A DNA stretch of 64,000 nt. It comes from Odiellus spinosus. Its lineage: Eukaryota; Arthropoda; Arachnida; Opiliones; Phalangiidae. The notes beneath the pieces were generated by a model. It was not told the origin of the DNA. It did no database searches and saw only the letters and a program-made list of their open reading frames with translations. The stretch spans positions 8,914,190 through 8,978,189 of the forward strand of contig OY987236.1 of the NCBI GenBank assembly GCA_963920705.1. The letters are read 5' to 3'. This document shows, piece by piece, positions 23,961 to 38,700 of the stretch. The translations under genes were made by a program, and so were the position numbers. Position 1 is the stretch's first letter, and the number at the start of each line of letters is the position of its first letter.

Positions 23961-26429
23961 TGATAGCTAATTCAAATAAATTCTATTGCAGATAAAGCAC
24001 ATTTAGCTAATTAATTTTGTTAAAATTGCAATTAAATTAATACTTTTTGCAAGTTTTTCTATTCAGAAAGAAAGTAGGTATGTTAAGATTACATTTTGCA
24101 TGTGATTGAATAAGTTCTTGTGTGAAGTTAGTTAATTTTACGCTAAAATTTTAAGAATGTATAGCATACTTATATGGTATTAAGTAACTATCTTATGATA
24201 ATAGTTTAAAAATCGGAGGATCGTAAAAAAATAAGAATATACACTTAGTGTTTGGAGAGGACCATCCCATCCTCAAAAGTAGTTTTAAATCTCAAGTAGA
24301 GAGGGTGAGGAGGGTTTCAAGGGACAAAATAAAGCCATGGCGTTGGAGAAGAATCCGTAGGATCCATAGACGTGACGTTGAACTCGGCAAGTATAAATCC
24401 ACCCTCTTGGAAATTACACGTTATACGCGGGCAGACGCGTCAAGATTTCTCTCTTTTAAGAGTTGTTTTGGCGGCTTGGATTCTTCACCTTGAGATTATA
24501 ACGTTAACTAAACCAGGGACAATGATATACCACTCGAGGTTTGAACCTTACGGTCCCCGCTTCTGGACGTGGTATAAAGTTAGAGTAAAAAAATGACGTC
24601 GTTTCATTTCATCTCTCGGTAGAAGTCAAGCTACTATTTGCAGCGATCCGAATATTACCGTCTTTTTACGAGGATTTGGTCGAAATCATCTGGAGTTCTC
24701 AGTAGAATTATATAGGCCTCTTCCGCCCTTATGACGTAACGTAACGTTACTTACGAAGATATGGAATGTAATCTGGCTTTATACGTGCCGAAAACTCAAA
24801 CGGATTGCGATATATACTCCTTACTAAGGGTAGATTTCTAAACTATTTTTATTCGGTGTTTTTTAACATTGCGTGTTAGTCCGCTCCAATTTCCACTATA
24901 TTGTACACTATTCTTGGAATAAAATATAGAGCCATTGGAGAGAAGCGGTTTCGGCCTAGCCACGACTTTTCTAATGGTTTCCCTCCTCCTCAATTCCCGC
25001 CAAAAATCAAAATAACGTCTCATTCCAAGTATTCCATTACGATTTTGTCTATACAACACTATCCTTCTTCGCTATGAATAGCTCGAATCTATATTTTAAG
25101 ACGCGTTGAATTTTAATCATAAAACGAACTAATAAATATAATTTTACTATCAGAGTTTACCGTTAGAAAAGGCGGGAAAAAAATATTTTTTAATCGTGAT
25201 CAAAAAATGAAATACGCGCTGTATTTTAAAGTTGAAAATTACTTAGCAAATCCGTTATCATTTCAGTTTGAGATTGCATCATAATAATTACTAAAGGCAC
25301 GAAAAACTCTAGGCTTTGTTTACGGATTACTTCAAGCTTGAAAAAAATATTTCCCGCCAAATCTTTTATTGCAAGTCCCGCACTTTCCCCAATTTTTGAA
25401 GACACGCAGGAAATATTTTCTTTTTTTATTTCACGACACTTTATTGTTCCTGCATCCATCTATTTCCTATTCCTCTTCGAATGGCACTTCCCGGGTTTCC
25501 GTAGTTTTAAGAGCTTACGAGATAATAGCACAGGGTGCCATTGGTCTATTTACGCGTATCGCCATCCCTCCTCAAAATCGGGCAATTAAATAAAATTCTC
25601 CCCTTGCTCAGCATCCTTCTTTGGAAAATGCAATCACTTAATAGGTTCTATAGCTAGACAAGAAGACCTTGGAACGCTAGTGAAAAATTGGTCTAAAAAG
25701 TTATTTTTAGTTTTTAGACTGGCTGGCGGGTGTAAAAATAAGATCCTGGATAATAAAATTAATTTTATAGCTAGGAAGATAAAAAAAAACTTTTTTTTTT
25801 TTTCTAGAGTTCTAAATTGGGTAACGAACAGTACGAACTTGCAAGATTGGATGTACAATGCAACTCAGCAATTGCTTTTTTTTCGTTATAAATTAATGTT
25901 GTGAAACAGTTACAAAAACCTTTGTTTGCAAAATATATGTCAAACAATCAAATATAACCTATCACCCTATAATTTGGCTATAACCCCTGAATTTAGCAAA
26001 TGTAAGCGGTTTTAAAACTATATGTGGAGAAACGTAATTTAGAATGAAATATCGAAATATACTTAAAGGATTTAATTGAGCATTGGAAATTAATTACGTT
26101 TATATTCGACTGTTGAACATAAATTTAAAATTTTAGGCAATTTCCTAAAATTTTAAACCACAGAAAATTTGTAAATCCTTTAAAGGAAATGTTTTCGCGG
26201 ATATATATAGGATCAATTTACGTTTAAAAATATGACAAAATATATCCTAAAATGGATTTAGCAAAGCTTTCAAAATGTCATAGAATATAGACTCGTCACC
26301 GGTTCATGTGTTAGTAGCATAAACTAAGAGCTTAAAATCTTAAATATTAAGGAATTTTACAGACTATAATAATTTTTAAGAAGGAAAAGGTAATCTTCAT
26401 TGGAAAAATTATAATGTTACTGGACTATT
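23961..26429. other. AT-rich stretch without supported gene
   Basis: Many short frames overlap on both strands (24,248-24,596; 25,226-25,904) without domains. The block around 24,300-24,580 has a higher GC content but shows no exon signature I can defend. Confidence 0.5.
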
Positions 26430-26650
26430 AATTGAATTAAAGGAATTATTAAAACACATGAAGAATAGTAATTACAATAAAAATACAGGAAGGAATAGAA
26501 ATTACTATTAAAACACAGGAAAAAAATAATTATTAAAATATATATGGAGAAAAAATTAATTAGTATTCAAGTAAAGGAAAATAGGAATTATTATTAAAAT
26601 GTAGGAAAAAAGACGAATTATTATTCAATAGGAGAAAAGAAGAATAGAAA
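26430..26650. repeat. Degenerate AT-rich tandem repeat
   Basis: Five or so units with the theme AATTATTATTAAAA, CACAGGA, GGAAAA recur every 40-50 bases. The copies are too diverged for a firm period. Confidence 0.5.
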
Positions 26651-29600
26651 CTAATTTCGAAATTTCCTGACTTAACTCGCGTAATACACAAAATATTCAA
26701 AGCGAGACAATTCGCCTCAGGGCTTTGACAAACAAATTAAAAAAACAACAGGACGAGAAAATTTCCTGAATATAAAAAGCAATCATTCTAATTAAAACGA
26801 GTCGGCCACAATTAATAACCATTAATAATAAAAGGGTCAAAACTAAATCTAATAATATTAGGCGTGGGAATTAATTCACCGAGATTAAAACTGCAGTCGC
26901 GAGCGATTCACTAAACAATCGAGCAAAGCGCAAAAATAAACCCGCCTGAATTTTAAAAATAAAACAAAAAATAAATTAATAGTAGACAAATAATTAGAAC
27001 TAGCTCCAACCCGAATACGCATTGCATTTGTACCAAAACCTGGTCTTTTTTCCGCATATCAAAAGGTGCTGTATCAAATATAGAGCATACTTTAAGCGAA
27101 AGACTGATAACGAATCGTTCGAAAACGAATTTTCGTTTTAAACTAATTAAATTGAAATTCTCAGGTTTAAAATTCATTATCTTCATTCGAAACATTTACA
27201 TTTAAAAATAATTTTCTGCATTAGCTTTATTAGAATTTTATAAAAGCAGATTCACATTAAAGACTTGAACACCGTTATTTGAATAGCTATTACATCCGAA
27301 ATGTTTTTAAGTTAATTAAATCTTAAAGGTGTGTTTGAATTTCACTACAGCGACTTCTCGTCCAATCAGCGGTCGCACTAACAGACAGTGATATCAAAAG
27401 TCTCTAATGTGAACCTAACTTTATTTTCATCCTAATGGCGTTATATACCTCTAATAAGAACAATAAAAAGTATAAAGATTGAAAGAATTCTAAAGGTGAA
27501 AACTAGTTTATATAACTAAATTAGAATGATAACGAACTGAGTGTCAAGATCATTCAAGCAGAGATCTGCTTTCATTAGATTTACAAATCTAATCTCAAAG
27601 AGATCACTAATGCATTGAGCATTTCTTCGCGTTTCAAAACTAAATTAATTAAAGGGAAAGTAACACGATCTGAAAATTTTGTAGTCTGCTAATGTAGTCC
27701 ATGAATGTAGCCACGCTTGAAGTTTTTAGTCGCGAATAAGTTTTGAGAAGTTGGAAAGAAATGGAAATTTTTTGAACTTTCCTTTACAAGAAAAACTATG
27801 ACTATATGCGAGTGGACAATGCTATGACGTACGTCATGAAATAGGTAAATTCAAAAATTAAAAATTTCTTTGTGGAATAAAATAATAAATAATTATTAAT
27901 GGGATTATATCCACTTAAATTATCCATGAAAGCAACAACATTGGCTTAATTATCTTTAGCGAGAGTGATTACGGTGAAAATCCAGTCCGAATCCCACCGC
28001 CAGATAAAGAAGGAAAAATAGTCCCCAAACCGATATGAATCAAATCAAGTTTCTGGTCGCCAAATGAAGACATTTAGATATACGCGGTAGGCGGGAGGAA
28101 ATAACCACTCTTTAATTTCGAATTTTGTGTCTTCCCTCCCCCCCCCCACATTTTCCCCCTCCCTCCCTTAGAAATCCCCTCTCCAAGCCACCAAACCATA
28201 AAGGCGTAATAATTTATACAATAAGGGGATTTAATTAGATTGAAACAACATATCCCCCCCCCCACATTTACAACCATTCCCTTGATCTCCCCAATGTTAC
28301 GTAATTAAAGTAGATACACTAAAGATAGAACTAGCCGACAAAATAATAAAAAAAAAACTAAAAGAAGAAATTATTCCCTGTAGTAGCCTGAAGCCATAAG
28401 GGGGATTGATGATGGTGTACAAATTCAAGGATATATATATCGAAACCCACAGAATTTTCGGTATATTTCTACTCGAGTTATAGGGGGAATTAATATCATA
28501 AAGAGAAATGGTTGATTTCAATTAGAATCATCATTTGTATGAAGCTAAGGGGTTTGTAATTTTTTAAAAGGGAAAGTCTAGACAAAAATTTGTTTCTTGT
28601 ATGGATTTAGAGAGCAAACTTTTACGTTTAAAAAAGTATAAGAATGTTTTAATTTTAATTAAAATTTTAAGTTTTACTGGAAACAAATATATTAAGAATC
28701 TTATATTCAAGCCGGAAATGATAAATATTGCGAGAAGACATTCATGAGGTAAAATTTACAATAATAAAATTACATTTGGGTTCATGTCCATCATGTCAGA
28801 ATGGAGAAATTAAACTTTACCAGGTTTTTCCGACCATCTAAGATCAATTTTCCTAAACAAATTGCCCAGATATCTATCCTTTTTCCGGTGATATAATTTT
28901 GTAATATCCACTTTTACAGAAATATTGAGATTGATTAAACTATTCGATAACTTTCCCTGACATTTTTCATCAATTGTCAAATTTCATGACTTTTGTCTGA
29001 CCTTTCTGCCCAATTTTAAAATTCCCTGGCTTTCCTAGTTTTCCCTGAATTTACTGGCAAGCATTTTTAGTATTTAGACACACTCGCCCACATATGTAGT
29101 CCCTATTTCTTTTGAAATATCAAGATTTGTAACAAAATATGCAACTAACTTTACACAAAAATTTAATTTCTAAACAAATCCTCGAGATATCTGGTAGAAC
29201 ACGACTTTCTAAAAGTGAGACTTGACCTTTAGATTAAACTCCAATCAATCTACCACTCCATTAAATCATAACAAAACACTACCAGCATCGTTAGAAGAGA
29301 TATCTCGGAATGGAACCAACGACAGAAAAGTTTTGATTAGCGAATTAAGAAAAGACGGGGAAAGTCCCATCATCACGGACTCATCTTTCGTGGGACGTCT
29401 TCATTTGACTGGTAATCGTATTTCCATTAGTGGCACTTCACGCTATTTATCCGTACGCCTATACATTGGCAATACCATACCCTTGCCATCATTCTACATT
29501 ACCTATCAGATTTATCTTAGAGCGGTAAAGTAATAATAAGAGGGTTATCATAGCCATGAATACGCTCTAAAATTACAGTGACTCGAAACCCAAACATAGT

Positions 29601-30564
29601 AGAAAATATGTCACATTTTGAAAACGTGGGGGGGGGGGGGGGATTTTCCCCCATACCTTTATTATTAGATGAAATGAGAAAATGAGGAGAGAAGGAGAGA
29701 GAAAGTGAAATTAATTTGACTGCCCGTTGGGCGTCATGGGGTGAGAGAATCAAAGCCAGTCGGAAAATGCGTAACTAGAAATCTTACGGCGGATCAATAC
29801 GTAGTGTTTAAATCCCATAGAGATGAAAGTAGTACGTATATCTTAAGATTACTTGTAAAAATCAGATCGAAATTTCAGCAGAGTAACAAACCATACGCTC
29901 ACTCGTAACAATGAAATAAATTTACTTAGAGATAGAGAGGTAATGTAGCGTTGTGTCTACTGCAATTTTAAAATTATTTTTAACACAAGAGCGGTGAGAA
30001 TCAGAGAAAATAAAAGAGACGGACAAATTTATGCTTAACGTCTTTTCGATTGCTCAATCTATAGTTGAAATTTGCTTTTTAAGTTTACAATATCTACAAA
30101 GCTACGTTTATTTCATCTCTATCACTGAGTGTACAAGATTTGCGTGGAAGTATACTTTAGAACGTACTGCATTTTCAAATTGATTTTTTGTGACTTAATA
30201 TACGTATCCCGAACGTCGACCAACCAGCTGTCGATTTGGTTGGCACCGTAATTTTCGTTTTGTTGCGCCTCGCCCTCCCGCTTTTCTCTTACTACAAGAT
30301 TTTTGGATAAAATTACAAACACATAGTACCATATATTCCGTTATAATCTTATACTCATAATTAGCTTAATAGCTTAAGGCTGTATTTTGAAAAGATTTGT
30401 TTGAATAGAGATTTTAATAGTAATATAATTATTAGGGAATTTTATTTATATGCAAATTTATGTCGCTATAATAATAGTCTTAACGAGATATATTTCTGGG
30501 ATTTTAACGGGTGTACCGAACTTTACAGATATTTGAACTTTTAGAATTTTAAACGTCTGAATGA
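26651..30564. other. AT-rich stretch without supported gene
   Basis: It contains C10 runs at 28,138-28,147 and 28,254-28,263 and a G15 run at 29,628-29,642. A segment at 28,815-29,050 with ACCAGGTTTTTCC and TTTTCCCTGAATTT resembles 13,985-14,080 and 39,748-39,795 and may be an old dispersed repeat. The open frame at 29,222-29,533 (plus) lacks an ATG at its start and any recognisable domain. Confidence 0.45.
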
Positions 30565-30940
30565 AATTTATAGTTTTAAACGCTAAATAGTTGTAAATTT
30601 ACAGTTATAAACGCTAAACCCTTGTAAATTTACAGTTATAAACGCTAAACCCTTGTAAATTCAGTTATAAACGCTAAACCCTTGTAAAAGTTGTAAACGC
30701 TAAACCCTCGTAAATATACAGTTATAAACGCCAAACCCTGGTAAATTTACAGTTGTAAACGCTAAACCCTTGTAAATTTAGTTGTAAACGCTAAACCCTC
30801 GTAAATTTACAGTTAAAAACGCCAAACCCTTGTAAATTTACAGTTATAAACGCCAAACCCTTGTAAATTTACAGTTATAAACCCGTTCTAAATTTACAAT
30901 TATAAACAACTGATGTAAATTTACAATGATAAACACCAGC
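30565..30940. repeat. 31-bp minisatellite
   Basis: About 13 units of TTGTAAATTTACAGTTATAA followed by ACGCTAAACCC, with lengths between 25 and 31 bases. Each full unit contains the palindrome GTAAATTTAC. Edges are more diverged than the middle. Confidence 0.9.
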
Positions 30941-31764
30941 AGTAATATCAACATTTTAAATATCTGTCATCATATCTGTATAGCAATTGTGCATAACGGC
31001 ATTGTCAAAAATATCTTTGTTTCTGTCTTTGTTTCTACAAAAAAGCTACATACGCTATACTCAATTACAATCATGAAAAGGATGTAAATACCTATAAAAA
31101 AAATTGGAATTTGAATCCCTTATAAGATTGCAACAACGTATAAATATTTATCTATATCTTCTTTTCGCCATATTATAGGATATAAAATATAAATCAATAC
31201 GGAATAGATATATAAAGATTGAGGACGATTGAGAATGAAGTGTAAAAGATTGTGCCTGTTGGATATCCGTGAAAATAACGATCCAAGAAAATGGAAGAGA
31301 AACAGAAGAGCAGCAGCGCGGCAGCGGAGAAGAGAAGGGAGATCTAAAGAAGAGAGGCCTTTGACGGGTCAATTCTTTTTCTCTTTTTCCCAAAGTTCCA
31401 ACACTCTGCTCCGCTTCGCTAGGCCTTGGCCTATCAACAAAAAATAAAAGGGGGGACGGACGGACGGACTACGAGGGCAGAGGAAGAATAAAAGGGTGGT
31501 AGGTGGTGGTATATCGAAATGAAACGGCACATTTGATTCTTTCATCCGAAAAGGACTCTAGGATTTCGGCTTCACCAACATTTAAGAGACCATTCACCCC
31601 CCCCCCCCTCAGCCTCCCTTTCATACCCCAAGTTGCTCTCAAAAAGTTCCCAATTGCTCTCTCTCTCAAAAAAAGTAAAAAGAATATTAAAAAATATAGA
31701 AGGGTTAAGCTGACCGATGAAAAGAACTCATAAAGACAAAAATCACGTATCTTTCCATTTCAAT
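30941..31764. other. Gene-free block with purine-rich tract
   Basis: It includes a purine-rich stretch around 31,290-31,350 and a C12 run at 31,597-31,608. Opposing short frames are present on both strands, with no supported gene. Confidence 0.5.
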
Positions 31765-32511
31765 TTTTTCCATCTTAAAATAATAATTGGAAAAATGTTT
31801 TTCAACTTAAAATAATATCTGGAAAAATGTTTTTCATTCTAAAATAATAATTCGAAAAAGGTTTTTCATCCTAAATAATAATTGGAAAAATGATTTTCAT
31901 CCTAAAATAATAATTGGAAAAATGATTTTCATCCTAAAATAATAATTGGAAAAATGATTTTCATCCTAAAATAATAATTGGAAAAATGTTCTTCATCTTA
32001 AAATAATAATTTGATTAAAGTTTTTCATCTTAAAATAATAATTGGAAAAATATTTTTCATCTTAAAATAATAATTGAAAAAATGTTTAACTTAAAATCAT
32101 AATTGAAAAAATGTTTAACTTAAAATCATAATTGGAAAAATGTTCTTCATCTTAAAATCATAATAATTTGAATAAATTTTTCATCTTAAAATCAAAATAA
32201 TTTGAATAAAGTTTTTCATCTTAAAATCATAATTGGAAAAAAATTTTCATCTTAAAATAGTAATTGGAAAAATATTTTTCATCTTAAAATAATAATTGGA
32301 AAAATATTTTTCATCTTAAAATAATAATTGGAAAAATATTTTTCATCTTAAAATAATAAATGGAAAAATGTTTTTCATCTTAAAATAATAAATGGAAAAA
32401 TGTTTTTCATCTTAAAATAATAAATGGAAAAATGTTTTTCATCTTAAAATAATAAATGGAAAAATGTTTTTCATCTTAAAATAATAATTGGAAATTTTTT
32501 TTCTTAAAAAA
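31765..32511. repeat. About 31-33 bp AT-rich minisatellite
   Basis: About 23 units of TTGGAAAAATGTTTTTCATC followed by TTAAAATAATAA. Left, middle and right thirds carry different sub-variants (TGATTTTC near 31,890-31,980; ATGG in place of TTGG near 32,350-32,460), showing local homogenisation. Confidence 0.92.
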
Positions 32512-32512
32512 T

Positions 32513-32626
32513 AATTTAAGATAATTAATTTTGATGTTAAGATTAATAAATTAATAAATAATTCTAATTTAAGATAATTAATTTTGATGTTAAGATTAAT
32601 AAATTAATAAATAATTCTAATTTAAG
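32513..32626. repeat. 53-bp tandem duplication
   Basis: Two adjacent 53-bp units (32,513-32,565 and 32,566-32,618) appear identical and are followed by the first eight bases of a third. Units start AATTTAAGATAATTAATTTT. It directly follows the preceding minisatellite. Confidence 0.92.
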
Positions 32627-35100
32627 TCTATCATTTTGACCAATCAAATTCATAAAACCATCTTTAATCCACAGGGAACATAATTATTATATAATTAAAG
32701 CATCTAAAAGAAATCGCGCTTATACACGTCACGTAAAAACATATTCAAACGATTATTTCTAGATATACGTGATTTTGACTTTAAAAGCAAACACGAAATG
32801 GAATCCAGCTTCCGGGGGTGGGGAGGGGGGGAACAATAAAAAATAAATAATAATAATAAAAAAAAATATATATATGTTGTCGTAAAGGCGCTCGCGACCT
32901 TTCGAAGGGGTAATTCCTCGGGATAGCTTGGCACGCTTGGCGATATCGAAAGTCAGCCAAGCTGGCACCGGCCAAGAACCGCCGAATTATCGACCACTAG
33001 CGGCAAAGAGGAAAGGAACGGAAAAATGTATAGGGTGAACTAATGAAAAGGCCGCAATCATTGTGGAAAAATAGAAAAAGGGTAGGTTAATGGTCATAAA
33101 AAGAAGGCCGAAACTGTTCTTTATTCCCAGGGCGACGCGCGACACTGCCACCCAAAACCAAACCTCTTCAAGGAAAAGTCTCGTCCACAGGTAAATAGCC
33201 ATAATTCATCACCAGCTCGTTCATATTCAAATTTTCGATTCTTTGGGACGCCCATTTTTCTCAAAGGTTCCAAATTAGTTCTATGAACAGTTTACGATGA
33301 GATTTCCATTTTGATAGGGTTAATCTAGCCCAATTAAAATTATCCTATTTACAAAATTCACATTTTTATGTTATTTAAATAGTTAATCCTGTTTATAATA
33401 ATAATGTAAATTATTTAAAACAAAACCGAGCGCAAGACAATCCCCTAAACCATTAAAATTTATTCTCACGCATTGCTTTGGTGTATTAGAATCATTTTAA
33501 AGCTTAATTCTTATATAACAAGACTTTCTCTTTGTCAGATATTACAAAGTACTATTTATCTGGCTTGTGTACCACCACGAACTTGGAAATCAACATCGTC
33601 CCATGCCAATAATGCTTAATACTGCTATATGTATATAAAAAAAAAAACATGGAAAATGATAGCAATAACATACTTTAGCTTTTAACTATAAGAATGACAA
33701 GCCCACCACCGTTGCGTATATAGTATTAACCTTAGAATCTACAGGGAATAAAGATCATTTCGTTTGCTCGATTTCCCCTTCCGTGATACCGAGAATTTCA
33801 CTACGAAATATTAAATATACGACCTCCTAGTTTCGTTATCATTAGCATAATTTATAATATACTAAGAACGTTCTTAGAAACAGGAAAATTCGCGTTGAAA
33901 AACCTATTTTATATTGAATTTTAGATTCATTGCAAGTTTGTGATCGAATAAAAAGAAAAGAAATAAAACAGTTTCAAATTAACTTACGATTTCTAGTTTC
34001 GCAACATTATTATAAATACGCAATCATTAAGTTTATTACTAAAGATTTACTGACAGATAATTATAAAAATTAATCCTTTTAATTTAATGCTATAGTGCTC
34101 GCAATCGTGTAACCATTATCTACGTATTTAATTAACAAGCGTTTAAGTTAAATAAGTTTAGTGAAGGAAAACAGCAGTTTCGAAAGCTGTTTTTCGCAGT
34201 CAAATGTATGTTTTTCATTTCTTAATAGAAGAGAATTATGATATTTTATTTTTATACCAATATAGTTAATAATAATTAACTAATTAATACAAAATTGAAA
34301 TTAAAAACCTAAAAGTGTAATTTTTGACGGGTTACTGATAGTAGTAAAATACAATAAATATACTAACCAAATTGGTATCTATCAAACTGATCGACTTTTA
34401 ATTGATCTAAAGCAGTTTTTATCAATTAAAAAATACTTAATTAAGGCGAGTTCAATTGAATCGATCAATTGAAATTCGAGAATTTCGACCCAAACCGTAA
34501 AAATTTCGGTAAAAACTTAAATATACTAAAATATTTTAAAAATTTTGAAAAAGTTAAGAAATTGTGTAAAAAAAACCTTCAATCACTCGAATCTGCGAGA
34601 ATTTATGGGGAAGAAAGTTCTTTTTGGCGAATATAAAAATATATATTTTTCGACGATTTAATATACTTAGATTCTTCTTATCCACCCTTCCGTTTTTTCC
34701 AGTTTACCCCCCCCCCCCATCCGCTCCTCTTTTCCCTTTCCAAATAGCATCTTTTTGGTGGACGTTAATGCTTTTTAGAAGCCTGCATCATGCCTTCTTT
34801 CGTATAAGGGTGGATGGAATGATTCTGAGATATGTTTGAAAGATAGTAGGTATAAGCGGCAAAAAACTTCTGCTATAAGAAATAAGAGGGGTTGGGATGG
34901 CTACATATACTTATCAAAGACGGGGGTAGGGAAAAAACGGCCAAAGACGGTTTAAAGGGAGGATAAAAACATATATATTTAAAACCTATGGGTACAGGTT
35001 ACATCTAACATAAATTTGAATATGTAAATATTAATGAGATTATAATTTCATTACTGATTCATTCTTTGGATTTTTTGTAATTTACATATTTGTCAATGTT
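32627..35100. other. AT-rich stretch without supported gene
   Basis: A somewhat GC-richer block at 32,880-33,200 carries overlapping minus-strand frames without domains. A C12 run lies at 34,707-34,718. Confidence 0.5.
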
Positions 35101-35795
35101 TGTAGAACCTTTTAGACCATTTTAAATATTTTTCATAGTTTCAATAACCTTTCATACGATTGTAAAGTCTTTGTTATCGTTTCAAAATTATTTTGGACCC
35201 ATTTTTAGAATTTATTATCGTTTAAAGACCCTTTCGGATCAACTTTAAATAATTTCCGCCATTTCAAGAATCTTTCAAACCAATTTAAAATAATTACCAT
35301 CGATTAAATAACCTTATAGCTTGATTTTAAATATTTCTCATCGTTTCTATAATCCTTTAGACTAATTTTAAATATTTTTTATCGTTTAAAGATCCTTTTG
35401 GATCCATTTTAAATAATTCCCATCGTTTCCAGAACCTTTTAGACCAATTTTAAATATTTTCTATCACTCCAAGAACCTCATAGACCAATTTTAAATATTT
35501 CTCATAGTTTCAAAAACGTTTTGGATCCTTTTTAAATAATTCCCATCGTTTCAGGAGCCTTTTAAACCTATTTTAAACATTTCCCAACGTTTCAAAAGAC
35601 CAATCTTAAATATTTCTCATCGTTTCAAGAACGTTATGTATCCATTTTTAAATATTTCCCATCATTTCAATAATCTTAGACCAATTTTAAATAATCCCAT
35701 AGACCCATTTTAAATATTTTTCATCATTTCAAGAACGTTCTATACCAATTTTAAATATCTCCCAACCTTTTTAGATAAATTTTAAATGTTTAAAA
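35101..35795. repeat. Degenerate about 43-bp minisatellite
   Basis: Roughly 16 diverged units follow the theme ACCTTTTAGACCAATTTTAA, ATATTTTTCATCGTTTCAAG. The period varies between about 38 and 46 bases. The array looks older than the 22-bp array at 1,799. Confidence 0.85.
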
Positions 35796-38700
35796 TATCA
35801 GAATAATTAAAAATTAGCGAAATATTTGTCAAAAAATGTTGTCCCAGTCGGGGTAAATGTTAAAAGTTTTTAAAAGTAGAAGAATGGGGCGATAAAATTC
35901 AATATACTAGATATCTTTTCAAACCTCCCTTCAAAGCGCGGTCCGTTGTTGGTGGCCGAGGCTGCATGCATCGGCACGATATTTATATAATGTTGGCTTC
36001 CTTCTTTCTAGAAATAATATAAGGACTTTCGATTTTGGGCGAGGCCCGGACCCAGGCAGGTTGAGCCAGCTAGTAGACAGGTATATGCCGACTTATAAGA
36101 AGAAGATATACGGGACAGCTAGAAAAAAATATTATGTTGGGAAAACAGAGCCCCTGGCATTCAAAGAAAACGAGTATTATGACGAGTATTATCAAAAGTT
36201 TTCTTGCTTTTTTTCAACCAAGGTTATTTTCTTTTTCTATAAAATATATAAATGATATAAAGTATATAAAAATTATATACATACGAAGTTATATGGTTTC
36301 TTTTAAGTTCTTCCTATAAAGGTTACGGTAATGACGCGCTAAGTATATATACTTTCAACGGTTGGAATGGAAAGAATTATTTAAACGAAAACCGGGGAGT
36401 ATTCGGTAGAAAAAATATTGAAATTATTTAAGATGTCACTCCTGTGATCGTTCAATTTTTAAAAGTGTATTTTAAATTTACTGTATAGATAATTATTTGC
36501 ATTTCATCAAACCTTTCTAATCAGATATTGTAAAAATTTTAATTAGAAACTCATTTTAAAAGCTAATTTTAATGAGTGATATTTCAATTTTTAAAATTCG
36601 TAGAATATTTATTTTAAAATTAATTTACATTTCATTGCCCCCTTTTAAATTTAACCAATTCCATTATCAAAACTTTCGAATTTTAATAATTTGAATCCTT
36701 TCAATTATAAAATTTAATTGTTCATATGTGATCTTTCAATTTTTTCACTTCACTAAAAATTTCATCCCATGCCAAGATTGCAATTGAATAATACGAAAAA
36801 TATACATTTTGTCTTTTCAAAGGGTTTATGTAGCAAATCAGAAACATATAAACCCAGATATAATTATACCATTCTTTCATACCATGACAGTTAGCTTTTA
36901 TAGTATTCGCAACCCTCCTTATAGTCAAGTCCATTTGATTTCGAAGCAATAGAGTGCATAAATGAAAAGGGGGCGATTTCGGGAAAGCGAGAAAATTCAC
37001 AAATAATTTGCCTTTCACTGCATTGCCTCTAAATTAAATGGACAACATAAGGAGGGCAATGTAAATGAAGGAATAGTACCATGTTAATGTCGTCTAACTA
37101 TATACACGAACTAAAGAGTACCAAATACGTACTATACACATCCGAGTAATAAACATTTTTAGTACTACACTACACAAAACAAACATTGCATGGGAAACAG
37201 CTAGGAGCTCCCCGCAGCCATAGGCTCGTAAAAAGTAAGAACTAGCTATTCACATCCCCCTTCCCCTAGACGAAATAAACAGAACTATTAATAATACCGC
37301 GTAGGAATACACGATATTAAAACTACATAGATATTAAAATAGAACGTATAATTTTCGAATCAACCCTGCAGAGAAAGGGGGGCCTCCTACATCACGCATT
37401 TTTTTCCGATATCAAACGACTAGAAAAACTTGTTCTAGATTTGAAATAAAGATACATTTATATACGCCTTTATATTATCAAGAGTTATAGGTCCTTCCCT
37501 ATTTGAATATCTTTAAAGCTTTGTATTGGTTGGGAACTCGTTGCATGGGAGAAAACGTCGTCTGCCAGCGAGAAACTCCAGCGACGTAAAAACATAGAAA
37601 AGGGGAAGGAAAATTGTCGTATTCTTATTAAATTAAGTTCCCAGTATACCGACCATCGTTAAATATATACGCGAGGGGTTTCCCCGACATTCACGAAATT
37701 GTCTCACTCAAAAGGTTCAGTTGAAGAGTCAGTAACGGTATAAAATAGTATAATTTGGTTAACTTTCCTTGAGTGTTATGTAACATTAATTTTTAAATTC
37801 ATTTAGGTCTTTAATTACACGAGTTTTTCAGGTTTGTCTCACCTTGTCAGAAATGACCTAAATTTTATCTACTTCTCACGGTATCATTAATAGCAAAGTG
37901 TATATTTAATTGCATTTAATTAGGGTAATTAAACGTAATCTAATCTAAAAAAAATAACCAATAAAAAGTGGAAGGAATGCTAAAAATTATAAATCAAATT
38001 TAGTCATCTCGAGTTCGAAAACTCTAATGGTAATTTTTTTTTGGTGAAATGGGGCTATAGTTTAATATTATTATTTAAATGTAAAAACCTTTTTTTTTGT
38101 TTAATTTTATCTTTTTTAAATCCTAAAGATACAAGATAAAGAGTAGAGATAAAATTGTCAATCCCAATCAATTAAAATCTGTAGTAGAATAAATTTGGAA
38201 TACAATTTATTGATTTTCGAAGTGGTCAACGTAGTTAATGCAGGAACTAAACCAGTTCGCAAACTTTAATCCAACTGAATTCTACGCGAAATCTGTGTAA
38301 ATCTCGCATCATAAAGGCAAAGCTATCCTTGTCCATATAGATAGGCAAAATAGATTCGCATACCCCAATTTTAGTACCCTAGGAATCTGTTGTAAGAAAT
38401 ACTGGGTACTAAAGAAAACGGGAAGTTTAAATGCGATGTCCTTCTCTTTCGGAGATTGGGGAGGAGCTGGGTCAGCGAATATTAGCCCAAAACGGGGTAC
38501 CAGCTGGCTTATGGTCCATTACCGAAATAGGGGGACCCGAATAACCCCTATAAGTCCCCGCAAACCTTATAGTTCCCCTTTTTAGTCCCCAATATTTATG
38601 CACGGACCTCTCCATTGATTCGGTTTTATCTCGAACCGCAAATAAGCACGCATCTTGAATAATGAAAAGCCATACTCGATACCAACGTGAGTTTACAGCG

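Noticed and set aside
29222-29533. 103-residue plus-strand frame
   Set aside because: It starts at TTG with no ATG. The C-terminal half looks somewhat protein-like, but no family or splice sites could be supported.
30565-30940. Telomere-like CTAAACCC repeat
   Set aside because: The resemblance to the plant telomere unit is part of a longer 31-bp repeat and does not occur in tandem itself.
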